Below are positions 8,637 to 17,660 of a stretch of 64,000 nt of DNA, in pieces; the stretch's first letter is position 1, and every line of letters begins with the position of its first letter. Below the pieces are notes generated by a model. That model saw only the letters and a program-made list of their open reading frames with translations. It was not told where the DNA came from and did not search any database. Position numbers and translations under genes: made by a program. Origin of the DNA: Acidovorax sp. 69 (GTDB taxonomy: Bacteria; Pseudomonadota; Gammaproteobacteria; Burkholderiales; Burkholderiaceae_C); the NCBI RefSeq assembly GCF_002797445.1, contig NZ_PGEP01000001.1:4526501-4590500 (forward strand). The letters are read 5' to 3'.

Positions 8637-8660
8637 AAAGGCCCGCAGATGCGGGCCTTT
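8637..8660. terminator. Bidirectional hairpin terminator
   Basis: AAAGGCCCGCA (8637-8647), GA, TGCGGGCCTTT (8650-8660): an 11-bp perfect stem between the convergent Bug and DUF1840 genes. It has A/T ends suited to both directions. Confidence 0.75.
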
Positions 8661-8680
8661 CGCATGGCTTTGGCAGGGGC

Positions 8681-9007
8681 CTAAACCCCCCACACCACAT
8701 CCGCCGTCTCGGCCGCGCTCTTGCGCAGCATCTCGATGAACGGTGCCGCGCGCTGGCGCAGGCGCACAGCCTCGGCACTGCCGCCCGGTTCGTCGTCATC
8801 GCCCCTGCCCTGCCCCTCCTGCACCGGCGGTTGGGCCTCGCTGGCCGACACAGCCGCCTCCAGCGCAGCGATGGCATCGGGGATCTGCGCGGCCGTCAGG
8901 ATGCCGCTGGCGCCAGGGCCCTTGCCGATGATCTCCAGGATCTGGCGGCCCTGGGGTTCGAGCATGATCAGGTCGGCGGCGGCTTTGGACTTGAATTTGT
9001 AGAGCAT
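8681..9007 (-). CDS. DUF1840 domain-containing protein
   Basis: Small cytoplasmic protein of 108 residues beginning MLYKFKSKAAADLIMLEP, which is the hallmark of DUF1840 proteins of betaproteobacteria. The middle is Glu/Gln/Gly-rich and likely flexible (about residues 55-75), and the C-terminus is a helix with FIEMLRKSAAET. The start is chosen by GAAAGGA upstream; longer in-frame extensions have no ribosome site. No function is established. It stands alone, convergent with the Bug gene and divergent from the aminobenzoyl-CoA operon. Confidence 0.85.
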   Translation of the reverse strand: MLYKFKSKAAADLIMLEPQGRQILEIIGKGPGASGILTAAQIPDAIAALEAAVSASEAQPPVQEGQGRGDDDEPGGSAEAVRLRQRAAPFIEMLRKSAAETADVVWGV

Positions 9008-9374
9008 GGTGGAGCGGGTCCTTTCAGGTTGCGGTCGTTGTCGATTGCCTTCTGCGCAGTTGCGCTTGATGGCCTTGATGATTTGATCGGTGGACACGTC
9101 AGTCCCCGCGTGCACAGGTGGCCTGATTGTGCGCCGGGCAGGGCCCGCCCGACAGAGACGGCACTCACGCAGCACCTTATCGCCCGCTCTGCGGCTCCCC
9201 GTGCGGCATCCACCCCATGGGGCGAAGGCCGTTACGCAATCCGCTTGTCGCAGCGGGCCCGCAGGGGTGCGCACGGCGCAACACCACCCCCATCCTGACC
9301 GTAACCAGCCTCCCCAGCCGCTTTCGGGGATCGCCCCATTGACAGCAATTTGTTTAAGCCTAAACTATTTTCCC
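9008..9374. other. Divergent intergenic control region
   Basis: 367 bp separate DUF1840 (leftward) from the aromatic-CoA operon (rightward). The right end holds a promoter and palindrome listed separately. The rest shows no convincing ORF, repeat or RNA structure. Confidence 0.5.
9339..9366 (+). promoter_or_regulatory. Sigma-70-type promoter with overlapping palindrome, probable leaderless start
   Basis: A perfect -35 TTGACA (9339-9344), a 16-bp spacer and a -10-like TAAACT (9361-9366) end 8 bp before the ATG at 9375. The start point predicted by spacing falls at or next to the ATG, and no ribosome site precedes it. GTTTA (9352-9356), AGCC, TAAAC (9361-9365) is an inverted repeat over the -10, a candidate site for the MarR regulator encoded downstream (inference). 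Confidence 0.6.
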
Positions 9375-11726
9375 ATGAACATCCTTTGCATCGGTGGCGG
9401 CCCCGCAGGCCTGTACTTCGCCCTGCTCATGAAGCAGCAGAACCCTGCCCACCACGTGACGGTGGTCGAGCGCAACCGGCCGTTTGACACCTTCGGCTGG
9501 GGCGTGGTGCTGTCGGACCAGACGCTGGCCAACCTGCAGGCGGCTGATGCGCCCACGGCCGCACTCATCGGCGATGCGTTCAACCACTGGGACGACATCG
9601 AGGTGTTTTTCAAAGGCCGCAGCGTGCGCTCCACCGGCCACGGCTTTTGCGGTATCGGGCGCAAGCGGCTGCTCAACATCCTGCAGGACCGGTGCCTGGC
9701 AGTGGGCGTGGACTTGGTGTTTGAGACCGATGTGGCAGACGACCAGGTGTTGGCCGCGCAGTACCAGGCCGACCTGGTGATTGCCTGCGACGGCCTCAAC
9801 AGCCGCATCCGCACGCGTTACGCCACCACCTACCAGCCCGACATCGACCTGCGTGAATGCCGCTTTGTGTGGCTGGGAACGCACAAAAAGCTCGACGCAT
9901 TTACGTTTGCTTTCGAGCAGACGGAACATGGCTGGTTCCAGGCGCACGCCTACCAGTTCGACGCAGATACCTCCACCTTCATCATCGAAACGCCCGAGGC
10001 GGTATGGAAGGCGCACGGCCTCGACCAGATGGAGCAACCCGAGGCCATTGCGTTCTGCGAGAAGCTGTTTGCAAAGTACCTGGATGGCAACGCACTCATC
10101 AGCAACGCCACGCACCTGCGCGGTTCGGCCAACTGGATCCGATTTCCGCGCGTGATCTGCAACACCTGGGTGCACCGCGAGACCATTGGCGGCAAGCGCG
10201 TGCCCATTGTGCTGATGGGCGATGCGGCGCACACCGCGCACTTCTCGATTGGCAGCGGCACCAAGCTCGCGCTCGAAGATGCGATTGATCTGGCCAACGA
10301 ATTCGCCACCGGCCTGCCCATCGACGAGGTGCTGCAGCACTACGAGGCGCGCCGCAGCGTCGAGGTGCTCAAGATCCAGAACGCCGCGCGCAACTCCACC
10401 GAGTGGTTCGAAAACGTGGAGCGCTACGCGGGCATGCCCATCGAGCAGTTGGCCTACTCGCTGCTCACGCGCAGCCAGCGCATCAGCCACGAGAACCTGC
10501 GCCTGCGCGATGCCGCGTGGCTGGAGGGCTACGAGGCATGGCTTGCAGGTGGCAAGGCGGCTATTCCGCCCATGCTCACGCCGTTCACCCTCAAGGGCAT
10601 CACGCTCAAGAACCGCATCGTCGTGTCACCCATGGCCACTTACAGCGCGGTCGATGGCGTACCGCAGGACTTTCACCTGGTGCACCTGGGCGCCCGCGCG
10701 CTGGGCGGTGCCGCCCTGGTCATGGTGGAGATGACCAGCCCCACGCCCGAAGGCCGCATCACGCCCGCCTGCACGGGGCTGTGGAACGACGCACAGCAAG
10801 CCGCGTTCACGCGCATCGTGCAGTTTGTACACGCCAGCAGCACGGCCAAGATCGGCCTGCAGCTGGGCCACAGTGGCCCCAAGGGCTCCACCCGCGTGGG
10901 GTGGGAGGGCACGGACGAGCCGCTGGAAACGGGCAACTGGCCGCTGCTGGCCGCCAGCCCGCTGGCCTACGGTGCGCAGAACCAGGCGCCCGCCGCCATG
11001 ACGCGCGCCGACATGGACGCGATGACCGCCGCGTTCGTCGCCAGCGCGCAGCGCGCCGTGGCCTGCGGCTTTGACTGGCTGGAGCTGCACTGCGCACACG
11101 GCTACCTGCTGGCCAGCTTCATCAGCCCCATCACCAACCAGCGCACGGATGACTACGGCGGCAGCCTGGCCAAGCGCTGCCGCTACCCGCTCGAAGTGTT
11201 CACCGCCGTGCGTGCCGTGTGGCCGCAGGGCAAGCCGCTGAGCGTGCGCATCTCGGCGCACGACTGGGTGCCCGGCGGCACCACGCCGGACGATGCCGTG
11301 GCCATAGCCCGCCTGTTCAAGGCGGCTGGTGCCGATCTGATCGACGTGTCCTCCGGCCAGACCACGCGCGCTGCCAAGCCCGTGTACGGCCGCATGTACC
11401 AGACGCCGTTTGCCGACCGCATCCGCAACGAGGTGGGAATTGCCACCATGGCCGTGGGCGCCATCACCGAGGCAGACCAGGCCAACAGCATCATTGCGGC
11501 CGGCCGCGCCGACCTGTGCGCCATTGCCCGCCCGCACCTGGCCGACCCGGCCTGGACGCAGCACGCCGCCGCACAGCTGAGCCCCATCGCCGCGGCCCAC
11601 ATCGACTGGCCGGTGCAGTACCACAGCGGCCGCGACCAGATGCTGCGCGAGATTTCCAAGCAAAAACAGGTCGCAGCGCTTGTCAATATTGCACAAGCAG
11701 CTAGCAAAACAGAAGCGATCGAGTAG
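9375..11726 (+). CDS. Fused FAD monooxygenase/OYE-type reductase: 2-aminobenzoyl-CoA (or salicylyl-CoA) monooxygenase/reductase
   Basis: Two-domain flavoenzyme of 783 residues. Residues 1-390 form an FAD monooxygenase with IGGGPAG at 6-12 and the [22 protein letters not shown] region near 280. Residues 400-765 form an Old Yellow Enzyme-type FMN domain with [14 protein letters not shown] and NQRTDDYGG. This fusion is the architecture of 2-aminobenzoyl-CoA monooxygenase/reductase of Azoarcus evansii, which hydroxylates and then reduces 2-aminobenzoyl-CoA to a 2-amino-5-oxocyclohexene-carboxyl-CoA. Many databases name the same family salicylyl-CoA 5-hydroxylase. The linked ligase, hydratase, dehydrogenase and RidA favour the aminobenzoate reading. 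The last 20 or so residues are encoded by a dispersed repeat (copy C). Confidence 0.88.
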   Translation: MNILCIGGGPAGLYFALLMKQQNPAHHVTVVERNRPFDTFGWGVVLSDQTLANLQAADAPTAALIGDAFNHWDDIEVFFKGRSVRSTGHGFCGIGRKRLLNILQDRCLAVGVDLVFETDVADDQVLAAQYQADLVIACDGLNSRIRTRYATTYQPDIDLRECRFVWLGTHKKLDAFTFAFEQTEHGWFQAHAYQFDADTSTFIIETPEAVWKAHGLDQMEQPEAIAFCEKLFAKYLDGNALISNATHLRGSANWIRFPRVICNTWVHRETIGGKRVPIVLMGDAAHTAHFSIGSGTKLALEDAIDLANEFATGLPIDEVLQHYEARRSVEVLKIQNAARNSTEWFENVERYAGMPIEQLAYSLLTRSQRISHENLRLRDAAWLEGYEAWLAGGKAAIPPMLTPFTLKGITLKNRIVVSPMATYSAVDGVPQDFHLVHLGARALGGAALVMVEMTSPTPEGRITPACTGLWNDAQQAAFTRIVQFVHASSTAKIGLQLGHSGPKGSTRVGWEGTDEPLETGNWPLLAASPLAYGAQNQAPAAMTRADMDAMTAAFVASAQRAVACGFDWLELHCAHGYLLASFISPITNQRTDDYGGSLAKRCRYPLEVFTAVRAVWPQGKPLSVRISAHDWVPGGTTPDDAVAIARLFKAAGADLIDVSSGQTTRAAKPVYGRMYQTPFADRIRNEVGIATMAVGAITEADQANSIIAAGRADLCAIARPHLADPAWTQHAAAQLSPIAAAHIDWPVQYHSGRDQMLREISKQKQVAALVNIAQAASKTEAIE
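11661..11712 (-). repeat. Dispersed AGCGCTT-type repeat, copy C, inside the monooxygenase/reductase gene
   Basis: Read on the minus strand: TTTTGCTAGCTGCTTGTGC, then TATTGACAAGCGCTGCGA and CCTGTTTTT. It overlaps the 3' end of the gene and contributes the C-terminal residues from about [10 protein letters not shown] onward. Confidence 0.6.
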
Positions 11727-11728
11727 CC

Positions 11729-12220
11729 ATGGACCTCGAAGCCCGCATGCACGATGCCGCGCCCAGCGAGCACCCCGAAGCCCTGCGCCTGTGGCTGCGC
11801 ATGCTCACCTGCACACAGCTCATCGAAAAGCAGGTGCGCAGCCAGCTGCGCGCACAGTTCGACACCACCTTGCCACGCTTCGACCTGATGGCGCAGCTGG
11901 AGCGCGCGGACGGTGGCATGAAGATGAAAGACCTCTCGCGCCGCATGATGGTGACGAGCGGCAACATCACCGGCATCACCGACCAGCTCGTGGCCGAAGG
12001 GCTGGTGGAGCGCATGGACGTCGAAGGCGACCGCCGCGCCTACCTGGTGCGCCTCACGCCGCAAGGCCGTGAGCAGTTCAACACCATGGCGCGCCAGCAC
12101 GAGCAGTGGATCGTCGAGGCCTTTGCCACGCTGGGCGAGCGCGATATCGCCACCTTGTACCGCCTGCTGGGCAAGGTCAAAGAACACACCCAAAACAACT
12201 CTCTGGAGACAACCGAATGA
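11729..12220 (+). CDS. MarR-family transcriptional regulator
   Basis: 163-residue winged-helix repressor. The recognition helix region reads [19 protein letters not shown] (about residues 70-88), followed by the wing [16 protein letters not shown], typical of MarR. The start lies 2 bp after the preceding stop, and the gene overlaps the next by ATGA, so it is translated within the operon. MarR proteins of aromatic pathways usually respond to the acid or its CoA ester. This one is likely the autoregulator of the operon, through the palindrome at 9352-9365 (inference). Confidence 0.9.
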   Translation: MDLEARMHDAAPSEHPEALRLWLRMLTCTQLIEKQVRSQLRAQFDTTLPRFDLMAQLERADGGMKMKDLSRRMMVTSGNITGITDQLVAEGLVERMDVEGDRRAYLVRLTPQGREQFNTMARQHEQWIVEAFATLGERDIATLYRLLGKVKEHTQNNSLETTE

Positions 12221-13071
12221 AACACTTCATCGGGGCGAGCAACCCCATGCGCGAACAGTTCAACCCCCAGGCCAGCTATGTGGCTGAGAATTTTGCGTGG
12301 AGCTTTGACGGCGGCGTGGGCACCGTCACGCTCAACCGGCCCGACCGCAAGAACCCGCTCACCTTCCAGAGTTATTCGGAGCTGCGCGATTTTTTCTATG
12401 CGCTGCGGTTTGCCACTGATGTGAAGGCCATCGTCGTCACCGGCGCGGGTGGCAACTTCTGCTCGGGCGGCGACGTGCACGAGATCATCGGGCCGCTGAC
12501 CACCATGACCATGCCCGAGCTGCTGGAGTTCACGCGCATGACGGGCGACCTGGTCAAGTCCATCCGCGCCTGCCCGCAGCCCGTGCTGGGCGCCATCGAC
12601 GGCATCTGCGCTGGCGCGGGCGCCATGATGGCGCTGGCCTGCGACATGCGCTACGGCACCGAGGCCACCAAGACCGCCTTTCTGTTCACCCGCGTGGGCC
12701 TGGCCGGTGCCGACATGGGCGCCTGCGCATTGCTGCCCCGCATGATCGGCCAGGGCCGCGCCAGCGAGCTGCTGTTCACCGGCCGCGCGATGACGGCGCA
12801 CGAAGGCCTGGCGTGGGGCTTTTTCAACGACCTGTACGCCAGCGCCGACCTGCTGGCCAACGTGCAGGCCACGGCTCGCACGCTGGCCGACGGGCCCACG
12901 TTTGCCCACGGCATGACCAAGACCATGCTGAGCCAGGAGTGGAGCATGACCATCGAGCAGGCCATCGAGGCCGAGGCGCAGGCGCAGGCCATCTGCATGC
13001 AGACGGAAGACTTCCGGCGTGCGTACAAGGCGTTCGCCGCCAAGCAAAAGCCCGTGTTTCAGGGAGATTGA
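12217..13071 (+). CDS. Enoyl-CoA hydratase/isomerase family protein
   Basis: Crotonase-fold enzyme, 284 residues, acting on a CoA thioester. Oxyanion-hole segments are visible as [11 protein letters not shown] (about residues 84-94) and [15 protein letters not shown] (about 128-142). The start ATG overlaps the MarR stop (ATGA at 12217-12220) and follows CTGGAGA. In the aminobenzoyl-CoA pathway a hydratase or ring-opening hydrolase is expected after the oxygenase/reductase step; this protein could fill that role. The exact reaction cannot be assigned from motifs. Confidence 0.9.
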   Translation: MKHFIGASNPMREQFNPQASYVAENFAWSFDGGVGTVTLNRPDRKNPLTFQSYSELRDFFYALRFATDVKAIVVTGAGGNFCSGGDVHEIIGPLTTMTMPELLEFTRMTGDLVKSIRACPQPVLGAIDGICAGAGAMMALACDMRYGTEATKTAFLFTRVGLAGADMGACALLPRMIGQGRASELLFTGRAMTAHEGLAWGFFNDLYASADLLANVQATARTLADGPTFAHGMTKTMLSQEWSMTIEQAIEAEAQAQAICMQTEDFRRAYKAFAAKQKPVFQGD

Positions 13072-13075
13072 ACGC

Positions 13076-14290
13076 ATGCACATCGCCACGCCCCCAGCGC
13101 CCTGCCCGCCCTCGACGGCGCACCTGGCCCTGCCCTTCTTTGACGACGCGCACCGCGCGCTGGCCGACGGCCTGGTGCCCTGGGCCGCCGCGCAGGAGGT
13201 CGATGAAACCGACGATCGCGCCGCCTGCCGCGACTGGGTCAAACGCCTGGGCGCTGGCGGCTGGCTGCGCTACTGCGTGCCGGCCGCGCACGGCGGCGCG
13301 CTGCCCGCACTCGACTCGCGCGCGCTGGTGCTGCTGCGCGAGACGCTGGCCTACCACTCGCCGCTGGCGGACTTTGCGTTTGCGATGCAGGGGTTGGGCA
13401 GTGGTGCGATCACGCTGGCGGGCAGCCCCGCGCAGCAGGCGCACTACCTGCAGGGCGTGGCGCGTGGCGAACTGATTGCCGCGTTTGCGCTGAGCGAGCC
13501 CGAAGCCGGGTCGGATGTAGGCGCTATGCAAACAATAGCTGCTAGCGCTTATCCATCAAGCGCTAGCGGCCAAAAAGACCATAAATCGACCTTTTCACTC
13601 ACCGGCACCAAGACCTGGATCAGCAACGGCGGGATTGCCGATTTCTACTGCGTGTTCGCCAAGACCGAACCTGCGGGCGGCACCCGGGGCATCAGCGCCT
13701 TCATCGTCGATGCGAACACGCCAGGGCTGGATGCATCACGCCACATCCACGTGATGGCGCCGCACCCGCTGGCCACGCTGCAGTTCACCGACTGCACCGT
13801 GCCCGGCACCGCCCTGTTGGGCGAGGAGAACGGTGGCTTCAAGCTGGCCATGCGCACGCTCGACATCTTCCGCGCATCGGTCGCCGCCGCTGCCCTGGGC
13901 ATGGCGCGCCGCGCGCTGGCCGAGGCCGTGCACCACGCGCGCCAGCGCCGCATGTTCGGCCAGACGCTGGCGGACTTCCAGCTCACGCAGGCCAAGATCG
14001 GCGAGATGGCCGCGCTGGTGGACAGCGCTGCGCTGCTCACCTACCGCGCGGCCTGGCTGCGCGACACAGGCCAAGCCCGGGTCACGGCAGAAGCCGCCAT
14101 GGCCAAGATGACCGCCACCGAAAACGCCCAGCGCGTGATCGACATGGCGCTGCAACTGCATGGCGGGCGCGGCGTAGAGGTGGGCAGCAAGGTCGAGTCG
14201 CTGTACCGCGACATCCGCTCGCTGCGCATTTACGAAGGCGCCACCGAAGTGCAGCAACTCATCATCGGCAAGGCCGTTCTGCAGGAGTGA
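13076..14290 (+). CDS. Acyl-CoA dehydrogenase family protein
   Basis: FAD flavoprotein, 404 residues, that would oxidise an alicyclic or acyl-CoA thioester. Visible motifs: [15 protein letters not shown] near 140-155 (substrate/FAD loop), [11 protein letters not shown] near 178, [17 protein letters not shown] near 360, and the terminal [17 protein letters not shown] with the usual catalytic Glu region. The start follows AGGGAG. A dispersed repeat (copy D, 13530-13580) lies in frame between the EPEAGSD and GTKTW motifs, where other family members carry a short strand and loop, so the surface loop here is repeat-derived. Confidence 0.9.
   Translation: MHIATPPAPCPPSTAHLALPFFDDAHRALADGLVPWAAAQEVDETDDRAACRDWVKRLGAGGWLRYCVPAAHGGALPALDSRALVLLRETLAYHSPLADFAFAMQGLGSGAITLAGSPAQQAHYLQGVARGELIAAFALSEPEAGSDVGAMQTIAASAYPSSASGQKDHKSTFSLTGTKTWISNGGIADFYCVFAKTEPAGGTRGISAFIVDANTPGLDASRHIHVMAPHPLATLQFTDCTVPGTALLGEENGGFKLAMRTLDIFRASVAAAALGMARRALAEAVHHARQRRMFGQTLADFQLTQAKIGEMAALVDSAALLTYRAAWLRDTGQARVTAEAAMAKMTATENAQRVIDMALQLHGGRGVEVGSKVESLYRDIRSLRIYEGATEVQQLIIGKAVLQE
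13530..13580 (+). repeat. Dispersed AGCGCTT-type repeat, copy D, inside the acyl-CoA dehydrogenase gene
   Basis: AACAATAGCTGCTAGCGCTT, ATCCATC, AAGCGCTAGCGGCC, AAAAAG: close to the consensus of the family and in frame within the enzyme. It encodes roughly [15 protein letters not shown]. Confidence 0.75.
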
Positions 14291-14297
14291 TCTGACC

Positions 14298-15959
14298 ATG
14301 CGTGTTTCTTCCGCCCAGCCTGACCATTTCGTGCACGACCGGTTGCCGCCCGCGTCGGCCCTGCCAACGATGCGCTACGACCTGCCCGAGCTGCAGATCG
14401 CCGGTCAGGCCAACCTCGTACAGGCCCTGTTCGACCAGGCCGAACGCGCCGGCCACATCGACCGCCCGCTGCTGCGTGGCCCGCACCGCACCTACACCTA
14501 CCGCGACGCCCGCGCCGAGGCGGCGCGCATTGCCGAATTGCTGACGCAAGACCACGGCCTGGTGCCCGGCAACCGCGTGCTGCTGCGCGGTGGCAATACC
14601 GTGGAGATGGCGCTGGCCTGGCTAGGCACCGTCTATGCGGGGTTGATTGCCGTGGCCACCATGCCGCTGCTGCGCGCGGTGGAGCTCGGCAGCATCATCG
14701 AGCGCGCCCAGCCCACGCTGGCGCTGTGCGACGGCCGCCTGCTGGCGGAGCTGCAAATGGCACAGGCCCAGCACCCGGTGTTGGCTACCCTCGTGCCCTT
14801 CCACACCGCCCCCGATGCGGCCGACCTGCTGCAACGCGCGCAGGGCAAGCCCGGCACCACGCCGCCCTGCCCCACGTCGGCAGACGACATCGCGTTGATG
14901 GCGTTCACCTCGGGCACCACAGGGGCGCCCAAGGCGGCCGTGCACACGCACCGCGACGTGCTGGCAGGCTGCGAGGCCTGGCCGCGCCATGTACTCAAGG
15001 CCACGCCCGACGACATCGTGGCGGGCTCGCCACCGCTGGCGTTCACCTTTGGCCTGGGCGGCTTGCTGGTGTTTCCGATGTGGGCCGGGGCCAGCGTGTA
15101 CTTTCCCGACCGGCCCTACACGCCCGAAACCATGGTGCGGCTGATGCGCGAAGCGGGCGTGACCATCTGCTACACCGCGCCCACGTTCTACCGGCAGATG
15201 GCGCCGTTCGCCAAAAATATCGGTCTGCCGCAACTGCGCATCAGCGTGAGCGCCGGCGAAGGCCTGCCCGACGCCACACGCCAGCTCTGGACGGACGCCA
15301 CGGGCCTCGACATGACGGATGGCATCGGTGCCACTGAGATGTTCCATATCTTTGTCTCGTCGCCCGGCGGTGAAAGCCGGCGCGGCGCGATTGGCAAGGT
15401 GGTGCCTGGCTACACCGCCAAGGTGGTGGACGACGAGGGCAACGAGGTGCCACGCGGCACCGTGGGCAAACTCGCAGTGATCGGCCCCACAGGCTGCAAG
15501 TACCTCGACGACCCGCGCCAGGCCAAGTACGTGAAGAACGGCTGGAACTACCCGGGCGACGCCTTCACGCAAGACGCCGACGGCTACTTCTTCTACCAGG
15601 CGCGCGACGACGACATGATCATCACCGCCGGCTACAACGTGGGCGGCCCCGAAGTGGAAGACGCCCTGTTGCGCCACCCAGCGGTAGCCGAATGCGGCGT
15701 GATCGGCGTGGCCGACGAAGAGCGCGGCATGGTGGTCAAGGCCATCTGCGTGTTGAAGCCCGGCCACACGGGCGACGCAGCCATGGTCAAGACCTTGCAA
15801 GACCACGTGAAAGCCACCATCGCTCCGTTCAAATACCCCCGCGTGGTGGAGTTTGTGACCGCCCTGCCGCGCACCGAAACCGGCAAGTTGCAGCGCTTCA
15901 AGCTGCGCCAGGGCGTGGCCGCTCCGGCGCCTTCCCACTCTTCTACAAAAACAACATGA
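14298..15959 (+). CDS. Aryl-CoA ligase, benzoate/2-aminobenzoate-CoA ligase family
   Basis: Adenylate-forming ligase, 553 residues, likely converting 2-aminobenzoate to 2-aminobenzoyl-CoA with ATP and CoA. The phosphate loop TSGTTGAPK is at 204-212. GIGATEMFHIFVS (near 340) is the A5 motif, typical of the benzoate-CoA ligase clade, and the catalytic Lys lies in RTETGKLQR near the C-terminus. It starts 7 bp after the dehydrogenase and overlaps the RidA gene by ATGA. Supply of the CoA ester for the fused monooxygenase/reductase is the natural role. A salicylate-CoA ligase activity is the main alternative. Confidence 0.88.
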   Translation: MRVSSAQPDHFVHDRLPPASALPTMRYDLPELQIAGQANLVQALFDQAERAGHIDRPLLRGPHRTYTYRDARAEAARIAELLTQDHGLVPGNRVLLRGGNTVEMALAWLGTVYAGLIAVATMPLLRAVELGSIIERAQPTLALCDGRLLAELQMAQAQHPVLATLVPFHTAPDAADLLQRAQGKPGTTPPCPTSADDIALMAFTSGTTGAPKAAVHTHRDVLAGCEAWPRHVLKATPDDIVAGSPPLAFTFGLGGLLVFPMWAGASVYFPDRPYTPETMVRLMREAGVTICYTAPTFYRQMAPFAKNIGLPQLRISVSAGEGLPDATRQLWTDATGLDMTDGIGATEMFHIFVSSPGGESRRGAIGKVVPGYTAKVVDDEGNEVPRGTVGKLAVIGPTGCKYLDDPRQAKYVKNGWNYPGDAFTQDADGYFFYQARDDDMIITAGYNVGGPEVEDALLRHPAVAECGVIGVADEERGMVVKAICVLKPGHTGDAAMVKTLQDHVKATIAPFKYPRVVEFVTALPRTETGKLQRFKLRQGVAAPAPSHSSTKTT

Positions 15960-16366
15960 CGATGAAAAACACCCTTTTGCAACCCGAAGGCTGGGTCGCC
16001 CCCAAGGGCTACGCCAACGGCATGGCCGCGCGCGGCACCATGGTTTTTACCGGTGGCCAGATCGGCTGGAACGCACAGCAGCAGTTTGAGAGCGATGACT
16101 TCATCGACCAGACAAGGCAAACGCTGCTGAACGTGCGCGCCGTGCTCGAAGCCGGTGGCGCGGGGCCGGAGCACCTGGTGCGGCTGACCTGGTATGTGGT
16201 GGATCGCAAGGAATACAACGCGCGCCTGAAGGAGCTGGGCGCGGTGTACCGTGAGGTGTTGGGCAAGAACTTTCCGGCGATGGCGTGTGTGCAGGTGGCG
16301 GGGTTGATGGAAGAGCGGGCGAAGGTAGAGATTGAGGCAACGGCAGTGGTGCCGGATGCTGAGTGA
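15956..16366 (+). CDS. RidA family (YjgF/YER057c/UK114) enamine/imine deaminase
   Basis: 136-residue RidA-family protein. It has the order PKGYANGMAARGTMVFTGGQ (N-terminal strands), LLNVRAVLEAGGAGPEHLVRLTWYV, and a C-terminal EIEATAVV. RidA proteins hydrolyse reactive enamines and imines to ketones and ammonia. The product of aminobenzoyl-CoA oxygenation/reduction carries an enamine-type amino group, so this gene may release the ammonium in the pathway (inference). Two starts (15956, 15962) are possible; the first overlaps the ligase stop. Confidence 0.88.
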   Translation: MTMKNTLLQPEGWVAPKGYANGMAARGTMVFTGGQIGWNAQQQFESDDFIDQTRQTLLNVRAVLEAGGAGPEHLVRLTWYVVDRKEYNARLKELGAVYREVLGKNFPAMACVQVAGLMEERAKVEIEATAVVPDAE

Positions 16367-16392
16367 GATGCTTCTTTGGCAAAGAATTCGAA

Positions 16393-16445
16393 GGATTTTT
16401 GGCTGCTAGCGCTTGTGATGTAAGCGCTGATAGCTATTGTTTTTG
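16393..16445 (-). repeat. Dispersed AGCGCTT-type repeat, copy E
   Basis: On the minus strand: AAACAATAGCTATCAGCGC, TTACATCACAAGCGCTAGC and AGCCAAAAATCC. Lies 27 bp after the RidA gene. Confidence 0.7.
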
Positions 16446-16467
16446 CAGTGCCACGCCGCCACTTGAA

Positions 16468-16620
16468 CCGTTCGGGCTGAGCTTGTCGAAGGTTGTGCGC
16501 CCGCCCCACCCGTTCGGGCTGAGCTTGTCGAGGCCGGGCGCACACCCCGGCCTCCGCCCCCAACCCAAGCACGCCTCTTCAACCAACCCACCCAGCCTTC
16601 GACAGCCTCAGCCCGAACAG
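16468..16620. repeat. REP-like palindromic repeats: two direct, one inverted
   Basis: CCGTTCGGGCTGAGCTTGTC with GA and GG following occurs at 16468-16492 and 16510-16533. A diverged inverted relative starting CCTTCGACAG lies at 16596-16620. The unit resembles the widespread GTTCGGGCTGAGC/GCTCAGCCCGAAC intergenic repeats of proteobacteria. Two inward-facing copies could form a large stem that ends both the RidA and EamA transcripts. Confidence 0.7.
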
Positions 16621-16642
16621 ACTGCCCTTTCCATCCTCCCGA

Positions 16643-17590
16643 CTACCCCGCACGAAACCCCATCAAAGCCGTCCGACGAACCACCCACCAAGCCAACACA
16701 GGCTTGCCATACAAAATAAACACAAGCGCTGCCGCAATCAACGGCAACGCCGCAAACACCCACCCCGTCAATAACTCTCCCCCCATCGCCACCCCCACCA
16801 GCAACGCCACAGCCGGGTTCACAAACGAATAGCTTCCTGCCAGCGCCGCCGATGTGTTCTGCAGCAGCCACAGGTACGCATTGAGCGCCACCAGCGTGCC
16901 AAAAACCAGCAGATACACCCAGGCTGCCCACGACTTGGCGCTGACCTGCCCCAGAGCAGAAAGTGGCTCAAACCACAGCGCCACCACCAGCCCCATGGCG
17001 CCGCCCACAAACCATTGCGCGGCCGAGGCCATCGCCGGTGCGGGCAGCGCCAGCTTGCGCGAGGCATACGAGCCGATACTCCAGCACAGCGGTGCACCAA
17101 ACGCCAGGGCCGCACCCAGCCAGGTGGCCGAAAAGTCGCCCTCCATGGCCAACAGCAACGCCCCCACCACGCCCAGCGCCAGACCGATCCAGCTCGTGAA
17201 CGGCACGCGCTCACCGCCCCAGCGCGACCACAGCGCCAGCCACATGGGCATGGTGGTGACCACCGTGGCCATGAGGCCCGAGCCAATGCCGAGCTTTTGC
17301 GCAAAGCCGATGAGGTTCATCGCCAGAAACACCATGAGCCCGCCCACCAAGGCCGAATTGCGCCATTGCTCGCGCGTGGGCAGCGCATGGCCCTGCCACA
17401 GCGCGACCAGCAACATCACGCCACCTGCACACAGAAAACGGATGGCATTCATGAGCAGCGGCGGCATGCTCTGCAGCGCAATGCCGATGGCGAAATACGT
17501 GGTGCCCCACACCACATAGACCAGCAGCAGTGCCATGGCGACAGCCCAGCTTCGCTGTGATTGGGGTTGCGCATTGAAAATTGCCGGCAT
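16643..17590 (-). CDS. EamA/DMT-family transporter (YedA/RhaT-like exporter)
   Basis: Ten-helix drug/metabolite transporter of 315 residues, inner membrane. Two EamA repeats are visible, the first with YVVWGTTYFAIGIALQSMPP near residues 25-45 and the second beginning GAPLCWSIGSYASRK near 165. The ATG at 17590 (MPAIF) has AGGTGAAG 5-6 nt upstream, so I prefer it to the GTG at 17599. It is divergent from an Lrp-type regulator, the usual arrangement for amino acid exporters controlled by Lrp/AsnC proteins. Export of an amino acid or related metabolite is likely but unproven. Confidence 0.9.
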   Translation of the reverse strand: MPAIFNAQPQSQRSWAVAMALLLVYVVWGTTYFAIGIALQSMPPLLMNAIRFLCAGGVMLLVALWQGHALPTREQWRNSALVGGLMVFLAMNLIGFAQKLGIGSGLMATVVTTMPMWLALWSRWGGERVPFTSWIGLALGVVGALLLAMEGDFSATWLGAALAFGAPLCWSIGSYASRKLALPAPAMASAAQWFVGGAMGLVVALWFEPLSALGQVSAKSWAAWVYLLVFGTLVALNAYLWLLQNTSAALAGSYSFVNPAVALLVGVAMGGELLTGWVFAALPLIAAALVFILYGKPVLAWWVVRRTALMGFRAG

Positions 17591-17616
17591 ATTCTTCACC
17601 TGACCGAATAATTTAT

Positions 17617-17634
17617 GGAAACCGCGACGTTTCC
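17617..17634. promoter_or_regulatory. Palindrome between EamA exporter and Lrp regulator genes
   Basis: GGAAAC (17617-17622), CGCGAC, GTTTCC (17629-17634), flanked by A/T-rich arms. It is centred in the 70-bp divergent gap and is a plausible Lrp-type operator for both genes. Confidence 0.45.
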
Positions 17635-17660
17635 GGAATTTTTACCAAAATCAGGCGGCT

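Noticed and set aside
9375..15959. Pure salicylate degradation operon.
   Set aside because: The two-domain fusion and the RidA gene fit the aminobenzoate route better. Salicylate remains possible and is mentioned as the alternative.
16468..16620. Repeated units that might be the start of a CRISPR array.
   Set aside because: Only two direct copies and one inverted copy, with unequal spacing and no cas genes; it fits a REP-type element.
17591..17599. GTG start of the EamA exporter at 17599.
   Set aside because: It overlaps the AGGTGAAG ribosome site of the ATG at 17590, which gives a normal family N-terminus.
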